In this document: positions 38,580-48,312 of the stretch, in pieces
Layout of the letters: every line of letters begins with the position of its first letter
Position numbering within the stretch: the stretch's first letter is position 1
Assembly: GCF_029714425.1 (NCBI RefSeq)
Contig: NZ_CP121668.1
Coordinates: forward strand, 8,143,501 to 8,207,500
DNA: 64,000 nt
Source: Bradyrhizobium sp. CB2312
Lineage (GTDB): Bacteria > Pseudomonadota > Alphaproteobacteria > Rhizobiales > Xanthobacteraceae
Reading direction: 5' to 3'
Notes under the pieces: model-generated
The model's input: only the letters and a program-made list of their open reading frames with translations
Databases searched by the model: none
Told to the model about the DNA's origin: nothing
Program-made: the position numbers and the translations under genes

Positions 38580-40636
38580 CAAGGTCAGGCCTCACCATCT
38601 GGAGCGCAAGGCGATTCTTTACGTCCGTCAATCCTCGGCCCATCAGGTGTTGCACAATCGCGAGAGCAGCGCGCTGCAATACGCCATGCGGGACCGGCTG
38701 ACGGCGCTCGGGTGGTCAGAGGTTGAAGTGATCGATGATGATCTCGGTCGTTCAGGCGCCGGCAGCATACAACGCGCTGGTTTTGCACGGATGGTAGCGG
38801 AGGTTTGCCTTGGCAAGGTTGGTGCGGTTTGCGCCCGCGAGGTCTCGCGCTTCGCCCGCAACAGCCGGGATTGGCAGCAACTCATCGAGATGTGCCGCGT
38901 GGTCGACACCGTTCTGGTCGATCAAGAGACCATCTATGCGCCAAGACACGGCACGACCGCCTGCTGCTCGGGCTCAAGGGCAGCCTCAACGAGTACGAGC
39001 TGGATCTGTTGCGCCAGCGCTCGCTCTCGGCCCGCTACGAGAAGGCGCGCCGGGGCGAGTTGGTTGTGACAGCCCCCGTCGGCTTCGTGAAGGCCGGCGA
39101 CCGTTATGAGAAAGACCCGGATCGGCGTGTCCAGGAGGCGATCAAGCTGGTGTTCGACAAGGTCGAGGAACTGGGCAGCGCGCGCCAGGCGCTCTGCTGG
39201 CTCCACGAGTACAATCTCGATCTGCCGGTGAAGCAGACCAATGGCGACACGGCCTGGCGGCGACCAAACTACTCTGCCATCCACCGGATCATTGAGAACC
39301 CGGTCTACGGCGGCGCCTATGCCTATGGTAAGACGGCTGTGGCGGCGGGATACAGCACCGCGGGCGTGAGCGTGAAGATCCGCCGCAAGGCGCGGAACGC
39401 ATGGCTGACGCTGAAGCCCAACACTCACGAAGGGTATGTGAGCTGGGAGAAGTACGAGGCGATTCGCACCATGGTCAGCAGCAATGTTCCCACCGGTCGG
39501 CATCACGGCGCGCCCAAGCATGGTGACGCGCTGCTGGCCGGTCGGATCCGCTGCAAGCGCTGCGGTCGCAAGCTCACACTCCGGTACTCCGGCATGGAAA
39601 GCCGTATCCCGCGCTACAGCTGCAGCCGCGCCTGGATGGACAATGGCGGGCCCCACTGCATCGCCTTTGGCGGACTGCGCGTCGATGATGCAATCGAGGA
39701 AGCACTGCTAGGCGTTGTCGGTCCGGGCGCTTCGTCGCTGCAACCACTGCCGCCAACGAGGCCAGCGAACGGCGCGATCAGGTGCGCGATGCTCTCAGTC
39801 GCGACCTCGAAGCGGCGCGCTATGCCGCCGACCGGGCCTTCCGGCAATACGATGCCGCTGATCCCGCGAACCGGCTGGTGGCGGGCGAGCTTGAAGCGCG
39901 CTGGAACAGGGCACTTGCTCACGCGGCGGAGGTTGAGGGCAAGATCGCCATGCATGAGGCGGCGACACCCACCCCCATTGCTGATCCAGCGTCGCTCGGC
40001 GTTCTGGCTTCGGACCTCAAAACGGTCTGGGATGCGCCGACGACAGATGCGCGCCTCAAGAAGCGGATTGTGCGCACCCTTATCCATGAGGTCGTGGCCG
40101 ATATCGACGATGCGGCCTCCGAGATCATCCTCATCGTCCACTGGGTCGGCGGCGTTCACAGCGAGATACGCCTGCCCAAGCGCCGGCGCGGGCAGCGTAA
40201 CGGCACCTCCGCCAACATCATCGAAGCTGTGCGCCGACTGGTGCTGATCGCGAGCGACGATCTGATCGCCGGCCTCCTCAATCGCAATGGCCTCAAGACC
40301 GGTAACGGCAATCGCTGGACCCGCGAGCGCGTCACCTCGATGCGCTCGAACTACCGCATCCGGGTGTTCAAGCCCGCCGAGGACGGGATCGAGCCCTGGC
40401 GCAACCTCAGCAACGCGGCAAAGCTCCTAAAGATTGCGCCCAAGACGCTCCGGCTCGCCGCCGAAGCAGGCGAGATCGAGTCCATCCATCCTCTGCCGGA
40501 TGGTCCTTGGATCTTCGCCCGCACCTCGCTGATAACAACTGCTGCTCAATCTATCGCCGAACGAGGGCGACAGAACCCAAAATACCCCGCGGGATCGCAT
40601 CCCGCTCAACAAAATCTCTTCTCTTCAATCACATAG
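38569..40636 (+). pseudogene. Large serine recombinase with two frameshifts
   Basis: A site-specific recombinase of about 680 codons. The resolvase domain begins MISDKVRPHHLERKAILYVR with QSSAHQVLHNRESSALQYAM, where the catalytic Ser sits in YVRQSS, and continues [21 protein letters not shown] missing base near 38952 (after IYAPRHG) shifts the frame. [20 protein letters not shown], the recombinase domain and the zinc ribbon ([20 protein letters not shown]) follow. A second shift near 39730 separates GVVGPGA from [20 protein letters not shown]. The C-terminus is then open to 40636 with a coiled-coil and an HTH-like region. It is almost complete in sequence but cannot be made as one chain. Confidence 0.88.
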
Positions 40637-40806
40637 CCAGATGGGTGTTCTGATGCGCAGTTGTAGAAGCCTTCGATGAAGGCGAAGATATCACGCCGGG
40701 CCTCGGTGCGGGTCTGATACTGCCGATGATGAACGAGCTCGGCTTTGAGCGTGTGGAAGAAGCTCTCCATCTGAGCATTGTCGTAGCATTCGGCTTTGCG
40801 GCTCAT
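40606..40806 (-). pseudogene. IS3-family OrfB C-terminal fragment
   Basis: The minus strand reads [40 protein letters not shown] and [19 protein letters not shown]. This is the end of an IS3-group integrase-like transposase, with the last catalytic Glu in the MESFF block. Only about 66 residues remain. Confidence 0.85.
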
Positions 40807-40879
40807 CGATGCGATGAAGCGACGGCAAGGGCCGCGCGATATTCGTGTGAAGCGTACCGGGCGGATTCAAGCGATCGTC

Positions 40880-41235
40880 GCAACACTACTCGCTAATGGC
40901 AGCAACTTGTTGAGCGCGTTTTCCAGCCCAGAGTCCTTCTCGGTCGAGCATTGAGGGCCGCTGCCAGGGCCGCCATTTCGTGAGCGCTGTGGGGTCTGTG
41001 CCTTTCGGGAAGTACATGATGTAGGAGGCCATTGGTGTTCTCGTTGGTGCCGCGCTGCCATAGTTTTGCAGTTCGCAGAAGTGGTTGGACATCCGCATCG
41101 GTCTTGAGACGATCACGTTGGGCCATTTCGGCTCAGTGATCCCAAGTCAGCGAACGACGCTGTTCGCGGGCAAGGTGATGGTGCTGCGCGTAATCGCCTC
41201 GCGCGCGGCTTCGCCCCCGTGTCCACGCGCGCATG
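40880..41235 (-). pseudogene. IS30-family transposase remnant
   Basis: Minus-strand pieces in two frames read RRSLTWDH-stop-AEMAQRDRLK, WQRGTNENTNGLLHHVLPER and FPKGTDPTALT, then ALNARPRRTLGWKT. These match the C-terminal catalytic region of IS30 transposases (SLTWDQG, WQRGTNENTNGL, LNSRPR.TLGW). It has a nonsense codon and frameshifts and is fused to an IS5-like fragment near 41235. Confidence 0.78.
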
Positions 41236-41690
41236 GCCGTTCTTCGTGCGCCGAGCTTGACATGTCCCGGTAGCCGGGAAGATGCAATGGCCGAACTTCG
41301 CCGCGATGTCGCCTTCCAGCAGCCGGTCGCGGTTCTCCGAGAACTCCGAATGATCCCAGGCTGCGTCGTCAACGCCAATTCCGACGAACCAACGGAACAG
41401 CAGGTCCTATTCCAGCCGCTCCATTAGAAGCCGCTCGGAGCGCATCGAATAAAAACGCCTGCAATAGCATCGCCCGCAGCAGCTTCTCCGGCTGGATCGA
41501 CGACCGCCCAATCGGCGAACAGAACGTGGCAAACTCGCGCTCCGGCGGCGCCAGCGCCTCGTTTACAATCGTCCGGATCGCTCGTAGCGGATGATCTCGC
41601 CGCACCGGCGCCTCCACATCGACGTAGCTGAACAGCTGGCTTGTTCGATTGTCGCCGCCGCGCACGCACCATCTCCGAATCTCGTCGGAG
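41236..41690 (-). pseudogene. IS5-family transposase N-terminal fragment
   Basis: The minus strand reads GGDNRTSQLFSYVDVEAPVR then RDHPLRAIRTIVNEALAPPE, GRSSIQPEKLLRAMLLQAF, and after a frameshift LFRWFVGIG and RDRLLEGDIAAKFGH. This is the IS5-group segment with FSYVDLEARVRRDHPLR, different from the element at 16837. The catalytic half is missing. Confidence 0.8.
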
Positions 41691-41829
41691 CCAATGAAAC
41701 ATGGTCGCTGGTCCGCGGCGAGCGCTTTTTTCAACAGCCTGTCTCTCATGTTTGCTGTCAAGGGACTCGATAAAGCGGAGCCGCTTCCGGCTGAGCGCCC
41801 GGACGCTGCACTTCGAAGGTGCCCACGGT

Positions 41830-42475
41830 AGGAGGTCAGGGCCAAAGACGACGGTTGATCAAGCTCTCATGCACGGGTTGGGTATCGCATGACCGTGGTT
41901 TCGTCTGGGGCTGCCCTGGTCTAGAGGGCGAGAGTCGGCAATCGCCGACCTCGGCAACCACCGTCACGGCAACGATGAAGGCGATGCCGCGCACGGAATG
42001 TACGGCCTCAACGAGTGGCGTCATCGAACATTGTGGCGCCAGCTGTTCGATCCGCTTGGTCAAGCCCTCCACACGGGCCTCAGCATCGGTCACGGCATGA
42101 ATGTAGTCCTGCAGAACGATTGGCTAGCCGGGTCATCGAAGCGCACCGTGGTGAGCCAGGGACGATAAGCCAGGGTCCAGCCTTTCTTGCCGGCATAGAT
42201 ACGCCCATATCGCAGCAGGAAGCCTAGTAGATGTTTCCGCGCCTTGCCGACTACACGCATCGCCGTGACGCGGGCTCTCACCAAAGTCGCGCATTGCCTC
42301 ACGCGCAGCATCCGAAACCCGCACCGCCGTCAGCTCGCCGCTCCGGTGCAACGTGGCCGGCATCGCCGCGTCGCGCCGGTCCGCCCTTGACGATCCCCAG
42401 CCTTCATCGGGATCAGCAAGGGGACCACCACGATGCAGTTGTGCCCCAGTCCCGTCACTTCTCGATTCAGGCATA
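41830..42475 (-). pseudogene. IS110-family transposase remnant
   Basis: From right to left on the minus strand: RRDAAMPATLHRSGELTAVR, AMRVVGKARKHLLGFLLRYG and RIYAGKKGWTLAYRPWLTTV, then VTDAEARVEGLTKRIEQLAP and SVRGIAFIVAVTVVAEVGDC. These match the middle of IS110/IS902-like transposases in at least three frames. N-terminal catalytic residues and the true C-terminus are missing. It differs from the nested element at 17.7 kb. Confidence 0.8.
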
Positions 42476-42559
42476 GCAAAAACTTACCTGCCGGTCACCA
42501 TTGCCAAGCTTCTTCGCCAGCTTGGCGATTTGATCAGCGCGGCTCGCTGTTACGCGATC

Positions 42560-42778
42560 ACCTCAGGGTGGTTGCGAATCTCCTTCGCGCGCGGCCTGGG
42601 TGTCCCAGGGTTCGACTGCGCGTGGTATCAGCGAAGTGGAATTGTGACGGAGGCTCGGCCTTTAAGCCGCAGGAGTGTCCTCTTCTTTGCAGATTTTCCC
42701 TAATGCAGGGCCAGTTTTCAGCGCTTTTATTCCTGAGCAGCCCTTTACGATTGTTCGGCAAATCGGGGAGGAAAAAGC
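42560..42778 (+). promoter_or_regulatory. Conserved leader, copy B, with dyad, before the intact importer
   Basis: This leader precedes the intact dipeptide-type operon and is shared with 29578-29799 (whole length) and 10777-10870 (right part). It contains a 15-base dyad, CCTGGG-TGT-CCCAGG, at 42595-42609 that could bind a dimeric regulator. It also holds the core AGTTTTCAGCGCTTTTAT at 42713-42730 and ends in GGGGAGG 7 bases before the ATG. The spacing of the dyad to the gene (about 170 bases) fits an operator near a promoter, but I cannot place -35 and -10 boxes with confidence. Confidence 0.62.
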
Positions 42779-44338
42779 ATGATCGTCTTGCGTGTTCTTG
42801 CGGTCGCGTGTGGCCTACTCGCGCTCAATGCAACGGTTTCGGCACAAACCAAGGACACGCTTGTCGCGGCGCTTGGGGCAGAAGCTACGATGCTTGATCC
42901 CACAAGGTCCTCCGCCGGCGTTGACTACTATTTCACCGCGCAGATGTTCGAGCAACTGGTCCGCTTCGATCCCGACCTGAAGATGGTAAACTGGCTCGCC
43001 GAGTCCTGGTCCATCGAGGGTACGCCAGACAAGCCGATCATCGACGTGCATCTCCGTAAAGGAGTGAAGTTCCATAACGGCGATCCATTAACCTCGGCCG
43101 ATTTCGAATTCTCCTACGAGCGGCTCAGGGATCCAAAGATCTCGCGCTTATCTTACACACAGGCGAATGTCGAAAAGTTCGAGATCCTTGATGACCATCA
43201 CTTCACGCTGCATTTCAAGGCGCCGGACGGTAACTACATCCCCAACGCGCTGCAGCTCTGGGCAATCCCTAAAAAGTATTTCGAGGCGGTGGGCGAGGAA
43301 GGCTTTGCCAAGGCACCAGTCGGCACCGGCCCGTGGAAGTTTGTATCACGTTCGATTAAGGAAGAGCTGAAGCTCGAGGCGTTCGAGGGTTACTGGAATA
43401 AGGATGCGCGGCCGAAGGTCAAGAACCTGGTCGTGAAGATCATTCCGGAAGACCTCACGCGCGTTGCGGCGTTCAAGTCGGGGGCTGTTGACTGGATCGA
43501 CGCGGTTCCTGCGTCGGCCGTCGATGAGATCAAGAAGATGCCGGGCGTGAAAACCTTCTCGGCGAATTCGTCAAACAATCTCTACATCGATTTTCCCGCC
43601 TATAAGCCGGATTTACCCTTCAGCAAGCTGAAGGTGCGGCAGGCGGTGGCGCACGCAGTTGACGTCGACGCCATCATCAAGGGCGTGCTGTTCGGGCAGG
43701 GCGAGCGCTATACCGAGGTCGGCAAGGGCGAGGCCGGCTACGATCCGGACCTGAAGCCATACTCCTACGACGTGAAGAAGGCGAAGCAACTGCTAGCCGA
43801 AGCGGGCTATCCGAATGGCTTCGAGATGCCGTGCTACAACCTGATCACGCCGCGCGAGCCGAACGTGAAGGAAATGGGCGAGGCCGTGTTTGCCTATCTC
43901 AGCACCGTCGGCATTCGCTGTAAGGTGCAAGGGCTTGAGTATTCGGCCTGGATCAATCTTGGTCGCCGAGGCCGCAATGGGCCGCCCGAGATGGACGGTA
44001 TCTTGATGTGGATGTGGGGCCATGGCCTCCCGGGTGATCCGGCTGAGCCATGGTCAGGGATGCTACACAGCTTCGTCCCCGGTAAGGGCTTCGGTAGCTA
44101 TTCATATACAAACGACCCCAAAGCCGACGAAATGGTCGAGGAACTGAAGAATACCATGAACCCGGAGAAGCGGGTGGAGCTGATCAAGCAGATCGCCAGA
44201 TACAAACATGAGAACGTACTCGGCGGCGTGACCACGTATCGTCCGGTCATTACGCTGGCCTGGCGCGACAACATCGATTTCCGGCCGTGGCCGTCCGGAT
44301 CGTGGCGCGCGTTCCAAGAAGTCAGCTTCACGAAATAG
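42779..44338 (+). CDS. Dipeptide/oligopeptide-type ABC substrate-binding protein
   Basis: A periplasmic receptor of the SBP_bac_5 family, 519 residues. Residues 1-22 are a Sec signal ending VSA before QTKDTL. Landmarks are EATMLDPTRSSAGVDYYFTA, FEQLVRFDPDLKMVNWLAES, LRKGVKFHNGDPLTSADFEF, and APVGTGPWKFVSRS. GGGGAGG lies 7 bases before the ATG. It heads a five-gene operon (receptor, two permeases, two ATPases). A near copy of its first 77 residues survives at 29800. Receptors of this family bind peptides but also other acids, sugars and metals; its place before acyl-CoA genes suggests a carboxylic acid or acyl conjugate (inference). Confidence 0.94.
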   Translation: MIVLRVLAVACGLLALNATVSAQTKDTLVAALGAEATMLDPTRSSAGVDYYFTAQMFEQLVRFDPDLKMVNWLAESWSIEGTPDKPIIDVHLRKGVKFHNGDPLTSADFEFSYERLRDPKISRLSYTQANVEKFEILDDHHFTLHFKAPDGNYIPNALQLWAIPKKYFEAVGEEGFAKAPVGTGPWKFVSRSIKEELKLEAFEGYWNKDARPKVKNLVVKIIPEDLTRVAAFKSGAVDWIDAVPASAVDEIKKMPGVKTFSANSSNNLYIDFPAYKPDLPFSKLKVRQAVAHAVDVDAIIKGVLFGQGERYTEVGKGEAGYDPDLKPYSYDVKKAKQLLAEAGYPNGFEMPCYNLITPREPNVKEMGEAVFAYLSTVGIRCKVQGLEYSAWINLGRRGRNGPPEMDGILMWMWGHGLPGDPAEPWSGMLHSFVPGKGFGSYSYTNDPKADEMVEELKNTMNPEKRVELIKQIARYKHENVLGGVTTYRPVITLAWRDNIDFRPWPSGSWRAFQEVSFTK

Positions 44339-44370
44339 CCCGAGCTCTCCCCGGGAAAGGTCAGGCAGTT

Positions 44371-45285
44371 GTGAAAGCGGTTTTTGCCAAGGGGTTGCTC
44401 AACGCCCTGCTCAGCGTTCTCGGTGCGAGTGTAATCATTTTCGTGATTTCACGCCTTTCGGGAGATCCGGTCGCACTGATGCTACCGATGGACGCCCCGC
44501 AGTCGGCGATCATTGCGCTACGACAAGATCTCGGGCTCGATCGCCCGATTTGGGAGCAGTTCCTGCTGTTCCTATGGAAGGCGCTCCAGGGCGATTTTGG
44601 TCAGTCCTATCGTTGGCAGATGCCGGCGCTGGCACTCGTGTTTGAACGGTTGCCGGCGACCATTTTCCTGGCCACTGCGGCGTTTGCCTTTAGTCTCGCA
44701 CTCGCGATTCCGCTTGGCGTGTTGTCGGCAGTCCGTCGGGGCTCGTGGGTCGACCAAATCGGACGGATCATCGCCATGCTGGGCCAGGCTGTGCCCTCGT
44801 TCTGGGTTGGGCTTATCCTGATCCTGGTGTTCGCGGTCACACTGCACTGGCTTCCTGCCTTCGGTGCTGACGGTATTCAGCATGTTATCCTCCCAGCTAT
44901 CGCGCTTGGTTGGTATCCTGTCGCAGCGCAGACGCGCATTATTCGTTCCGGCATGCTCGAGGTGCTCGACAGCGACTACATTCGCATGGGGCGTTCCGTC
45001 GGCACGCCGGAGCGCCTGCTGATCTGGAAATACGCTTTCCGCAATGCGTTGCTGCCGCTGGTCACCATCATGGGGGCCTACTTCGCTTCGATGCTGAGCG
45101 GCGCTTTCGTGGTCGAGACGGTATTCGCTTGGCCCGGACTCGGACGAACGGTCGTCGAAGCGGTGTTCGCGCGCGATTATCCAGTGGTGCAGGCGGGCGT
45201 GCTCGTCACGTCGATCTCGTTCGTGCTCTCGAACTTCCTCGTCGACTTGTCCTACGGCCTCATCGATCCGAGGATCCGCTTGTGA
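44371..45285 (+). CDS. ABC permease, DppB-like
   Basis: An inner-membrane permease of 304 residues with six helices. The N-terminus is VKAVFAKGLLNALLSVLGAS, and DYIRMGRSVGTPERLLIWKY carries the EAA-type coupling loop. The end VDLSYGLIDPRIRL is the classical DppB C-terminus. The GTG at 44371 is chosen as start because similarity begins there and AAAGG lies about 10 bases upstream; the frame is open to 44287 inside the receptor gene. Its stop overlaps the GTG of the next permease, so translation is coupled. Confidence 0.92.
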   Translation: MKAVFAKGLLNALLSVLGASVIIFVISRLSGDPVALMLPMDAPQSAIIALRQDLGLDRPIWEQFLLFLWKALQGDFGQSYRWQMPALALVFERLPATIFLATAAFAFSLALAIPLGVLSAVRRGSWVDQIGRIIAMLGQAVPSFWVGLILILVFAVTLHWLPAFGADGIQHVILPAIALGWYPVAAQTRIIRSGMLEVLDSDYIRMGRSVGTPERLLIWKYAFRNALLPLVTIMGAYFASMLSGAFVVETVFAWPGLGRTVVEAVFARDYPVVQAGVLVTSISFVLSNFLVDLSYGLIDPRIRL

Positions 45286-46184
45286 GTGTAGCCTCGGCAC
45301 CAACGCCGGTTAGCGTCGTGGCGGATACGGCGCCGCCGCCATTTCTGGTCCGTTTCCGTCTCAAGGGCGCGCCCTGGATTCCAATTCTGATCCTGTCGCT
45401 GATCGTTGTCGCAGCCATTGGCGGAGAGAGCATCGCCCCCCATGATCCCAATGGACTGAACCTAGCCGCCGCGTTTCGGCCGCCGTTCTGGCAATCCGGC
45501 GGCAGCTACGGATATCTGCTCGGCACCGACAATCTCGGGCGAGACATCTTCTCACGCATCATCGCGGGCGCGCGGGTATCCGCGATTGTCGCTCTCTATG
45601 CGATAGTGTTTTCCGGCGCGATCGGCACGATGCTCGGGATCATCGCGGGGTATTTCGGCGGCATCGTTGACGCAGTGATCATCCGCATTGCCGAAATCAT
45701 GATGGCGATCCCCGGTCTTGCGCTGGCACTGATCTTCTCCGCAACGATGGATCCCGGTCTTTCCACGGTCGTCATTGTGATCGTGCTCACCTACTGGACC
45801 TGGTATTGCCGCATTATCCGCAGCGAGATCCTCTCATTGCGCGAGCGGGACTACGTGTCTTTCGCCCAGGTCGCCGGCTGCGGCCCGCTCATCATTTTCT
45901 TTCGGCACCTCTTGCCTAACATCTTCAACACACTTCTGGTCCTGATGACGCTGCAGGTTGGCCAGGTGATCATCTTCGAGGCGTCGCTGTCATTCCTCGG
46001 CCTGGGCATCCAAGCGCCCGGCACGTCGTGGGGCCTGATGCTCGCCGATGCGCGGCAGTACATCACCTATGCCTGGTGGGGGATCACGATGCCGGGCATA
46101 GCCATCATGCTGACCTGTCTTTCCTCGAATCTCGTCGGCGACTGGCTGCGCGATCTGCTCGACCCGAAACGGAGACAACTGTGA
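45282..46184 (+). CDS. ABC permease, DppC-like
   Basis: A permease of about 300 residues. The N-terminus VSVASAPTPVSVVADTAPPP precedes TM1 (PWIPILILSLIVVAAIGGES). The conserved block LLGTDNLGRDIFSRIIAGAR and the coupling region SLRERDYVSFAQVAGCGPLI are present. The GTG start at 45282 overlaps the previous stop (GTGA), and its own stop overlaps the next GTG at 46181. A decayed copy lies at 30282-30900. Full length. Confidence 0.93.
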   Translation: MSVASAPTPVSVVADTAPPPFLVRFRLKGAPWIPILILSLIVVAAIGGESIAPHDPNGLNLAAAFRPPFWQSGGSYGYLLGTDNLGRDIFSRIIAGARVSAIVALYAIVFSGAIGTMLGIIAGYFGGIVDAVIIRIAEIMMAIPGLALALIFSATMDPGLSTVVIVIVLTYWTWYCRIIRSEILSLRERDYVSFAQVAGCGPLIIFFRHLLPNIFNTLLVLMTLQVGQVIIFEASLSFLGLGIQAPGTSWGLMLADARQYITYAWWGITMPGIAIMLTCLSSNLVGDWLRDLLDPKRRQL

Positions 46185-47161
46185 CCGCGGCGCCACTTCT
46201 GCAAGTCGAGAATCTCCAAATGCACCTGCATCTGCGCCGCGGCGTGGTGAAGGCGGTGGATGGCCTTTCATTTCAGGTGAACGAAGGCGAGACGCTTGGC
46301 ATCGTCGGCGAGTCCGGCTCAGGCAAGACAATGACTTGCCTGTCGATCCTGCGCCTCCTACCAATCCATGGTGACGGCAGGCTGGACGGCAGTGTGAAAC
46401 TCGACGGTGAGGACCTGCTGCAGCTCAGCGAAAAAGAGATGGCGAGCCGCGTGCGCGGTCTGAAGGTTGCGATGATCTCGCAAGATCCGATGACCTCGCT
46501 CAACCCGGTTTTCACGGTCGGCGACCAGGTCTCTGGGCCGTTTCTCTACCACAAGCTGGTCAGGACCGTTCGCGAGGCGATGGGTGCCGCCGCCGCCGGG
46601 CTTCGGCGGGTGCGCATTCCCTCACCGGAGCGGCGGCTGAGGAACTATCCGCACCAGTTTTCCGGCGGCATGCGCCAGCGTGTTGTAACCGCCATGGCGA
46701 TCGCCTGCTCGCCACGCCTGTTGATCGCCGACGAGCCGACCACCGCGCTCGACGTCACAATTCAGGTGCAGATAATGAGCCTGCTGCGCAGTATTCAACG
46801 GGACTCGAGGCTCGGCATCATCCTGATCACCCACGATCTGTCGATCGTCGCCGGCCTCTGCCACCGCATTGCGGTGATGTATGCAGGCCGCATCATCGAA
46901 ACCGGCAAGGTGAACGACATCTATCGCAACCCGCAGCATCCGTATACTCAGGCACTGCTGGAGGCGATCCCGCATCTCGGCCAGAAACGCAAACGTCTCG
47001 CCGCGATTCCCGGCCAGCCGCCAAATCTGATGAACCTGCCAACGGGTTGCCGCTTCGCGCCGCGCTGCCCGAAGCGGATGGCGGTCTGCGACGACTATCC
47101 GCCAGCGACGGAGCTGGGGGACGGCCATGCCGTAAATTGCTGGCTCGCGGCGAAGCAGTAA
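46181..47161 (+). CDS. ABC importer ATPase, DppD-like
   Basis: The first ATPase of the dipeptide-type importer, 326 residues. Walker A is [10 protein letters not shown] near residue 43, the Q-loop lies in [15 protein letters not shown], the signature is FSGGMRQRV, Walker B is [14 protein letters not shown], and the H-loop LITHDLSIV. The C-terminal oligo_HPY region contains [15 protein letters not shown], where Cys residues are typical of the family. GTG start overlaps the preceding TGA. It ends 5 bases before the next ATPase. No copy remains in the decayed locus at 29.8-31.3 kb. Confidence 0.93.
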   Translation: MTAAPLLQVENLQMHLHLRRGVVKAVDGLSFQVNEGETLGIVGESGSGKTMTCLSILRLLPIHGDGRLDGSVKLDGEDLLQLSEKEMASRVRGLKVAMISQDPMTSLNPVFTVGDQVSGPFLYHKLVRTVREAMGAAAAGLRRVRIPSPERRLRNYPHQFSGGMRQRVVTAMAIACSPRLLIADEPTTALDVTIQVQIMSLLRSIQRDSRLGIILITHDLSIVAGLCHRIAVMYAGRIIETGKVNDIYRNPQHPYTQALLEAIPHLGQKRKRLAAIPGQPPNLMNLPTGCRFAPRCPKRMAVCDDYPPATELGDGHAVNCWLAAKQ

Positions 47162-47166
47162 CGATC

Positions 47167-48141
47167 ATGGGTCTCGAACTTCACGATCTCTCAAAGCACT
47201 TTACGGTCCGCAGCGATCGTGGCGAGGCTACGGTGCGCGCGGTCGAGCGCGTGAATCTGGACATTCCCGAGGGCCAGACGGTCGCTCTCGTCGGAGAGTC
47301 CGGCTGCGGCAAAACCACGATCGCCAAACTCGTCCTCAAGCTCGAAAGGGCGACGTCGGGCGCCGTGACTTTCGACGGCAAGAGCCTCGAGGAGATGTCG
47401 CGGAAGGAGATCAAGGACTATCGCCGGCATGTGCAGGCGGTGTTCCAGGATCCTTATGCGTCGCTCAATCCGCGCCTGACGGTGCGGCGGATCATCACCG
47501 AGCCGATCACTGCGCACTACAAGCGTGACCGCGCGACGCTGAACGCGCGGGTGATCGAGCTTCTGGAGATCGTCGGGCTACCGCCGTCCGCCGCCGATCT
47601 CTACCCGCACGAATTCTCCGGCGGCCAGCGGCAACGCATCGCCATCGCGCGGGCGCTTGCGCTCGATCCGCGCATCGTCATCCTCGATGAACCGACCTCG
47701 GCCCTCGACGTGTCAATCCGCGCGCAGGTGCTGAACCTGCTGATGGACATCCAGGAGAAGTTCGGCCTCACTTACCTGTTGATCGCACACGATCTCGCGC
47801 TGGTCGAGCACCTCTCCACGCGCGTCGCGGTGATCTATCTCGGCAGCGTGGTGGAGACCGGTGAAAGCGCGCAGATCTTCGCGGCGCCAAGACACCCCTA
47901 CACGCAGGCGCTGCTGAACGCGGTGCCGCGGCCAGATCCAAACTACGTGCCCCATGCGGCGGAAGTTTTCGATGATACCGGCAGCGCACTTGAACTGCCG
48001 AGCGGCTGCAAATTCCATCCGCGCTGCCCGTACGCAATGGCGGTGTGCAAGACCGAAAACCCGCCGCTCACGAAACTCGCCGATGGCCGCCAAGCTGCGT
48101 GCCACCTCCTCACCGGCCCGCATTCGGATCCGACCGATTAG
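47167..48141 (+). CDS. ABC importer ATPase, DppF-like
   Basis: The second ATPase, 324 residues. Walker A GESGCGKTT lies near residue 45, the Q-loop in AVFQDPYASLNPRLTVRR, the signature in [17 protein letters not shown], Walker B in RIVILDEPTSALDVS, the H-loop in LIAHDLALVEH, and the C-terminal GCKFHPRCPYAMAVCKTE. The ATG at 47167 is 5 bases past the previous stop; the frame is open to 47047 inside it. It forms a heterodimer with the DppD-like subunit. A damaged copy of its middle lies at 30905. Confidence 0.93.
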   Translation: MGLELHDLSKHFTVRSDRGEATVRAVERVNLDIPEGQTVALVGESGCGKTTIAKLVLKLERATSGAVTFDGKSLEEMSRKEIKDYRRHVQAVFQDPYASLNPRLTVRRIITEPITAHYKRDRATLNARVIELLEIVGLPPSAADLYPHEFSGGQRQRIAIARALALDPRIVILDEPTSALDVSIRAQVLNLLMDIQEKFGLTYLLIAHDLALVEHLSTRVAVIYLGSVVETGESAQIFAAPRHPYTQALLNAVPRPDPNYVPHAAEVFDDTGSALELPSGCKFHPRCPYAMAVCKTENPPLTKLADGRQAACHLLTGPHSDPTD

Positions 48142-48165
48142 AGAACAACGAAAAGAAACAGGACA

Positions 48166-48312
48166 ATGGATAACACGCTCTTGGGTGTGACAATTATTGA
48201 AAATCCCGACGGCGTAGCGCGGCGCTGGAACGGCCGACTACGTGGGCCTGAAGCTGAAGCACACGCTATCGACGCCGCTCAACTTGCCAATTACTGGGCT
48301 TGGACTCCATGA
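48166..48312 (+). CDS. 48-residue small ORF coupled to the carboxylase gene
   Basis: An ATG at 48166 with ACAGGA 3-5 bases upstream opens 48 codons: MDNTLLGVTIIENPDGVARR, WNGRLRGPEAEAHAIDAAQL and ANYWAWTP. Its TGA overlaps the ATG of the carboxylase gene (ATGA at 48309), a classic coupling arrangement. No domain is recognised. It could be a leader peptide, a small partner, or the surviving end of a larger deleted gene. It lies only 25 bases past the importer operon, so it may link importer and enzyme on one transcript. Confidence 0.5.
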   Translation: MDNTLLGVTIIENPDGVARRWNGRLRGPEAEAHAIDAAQLANYWAWTP

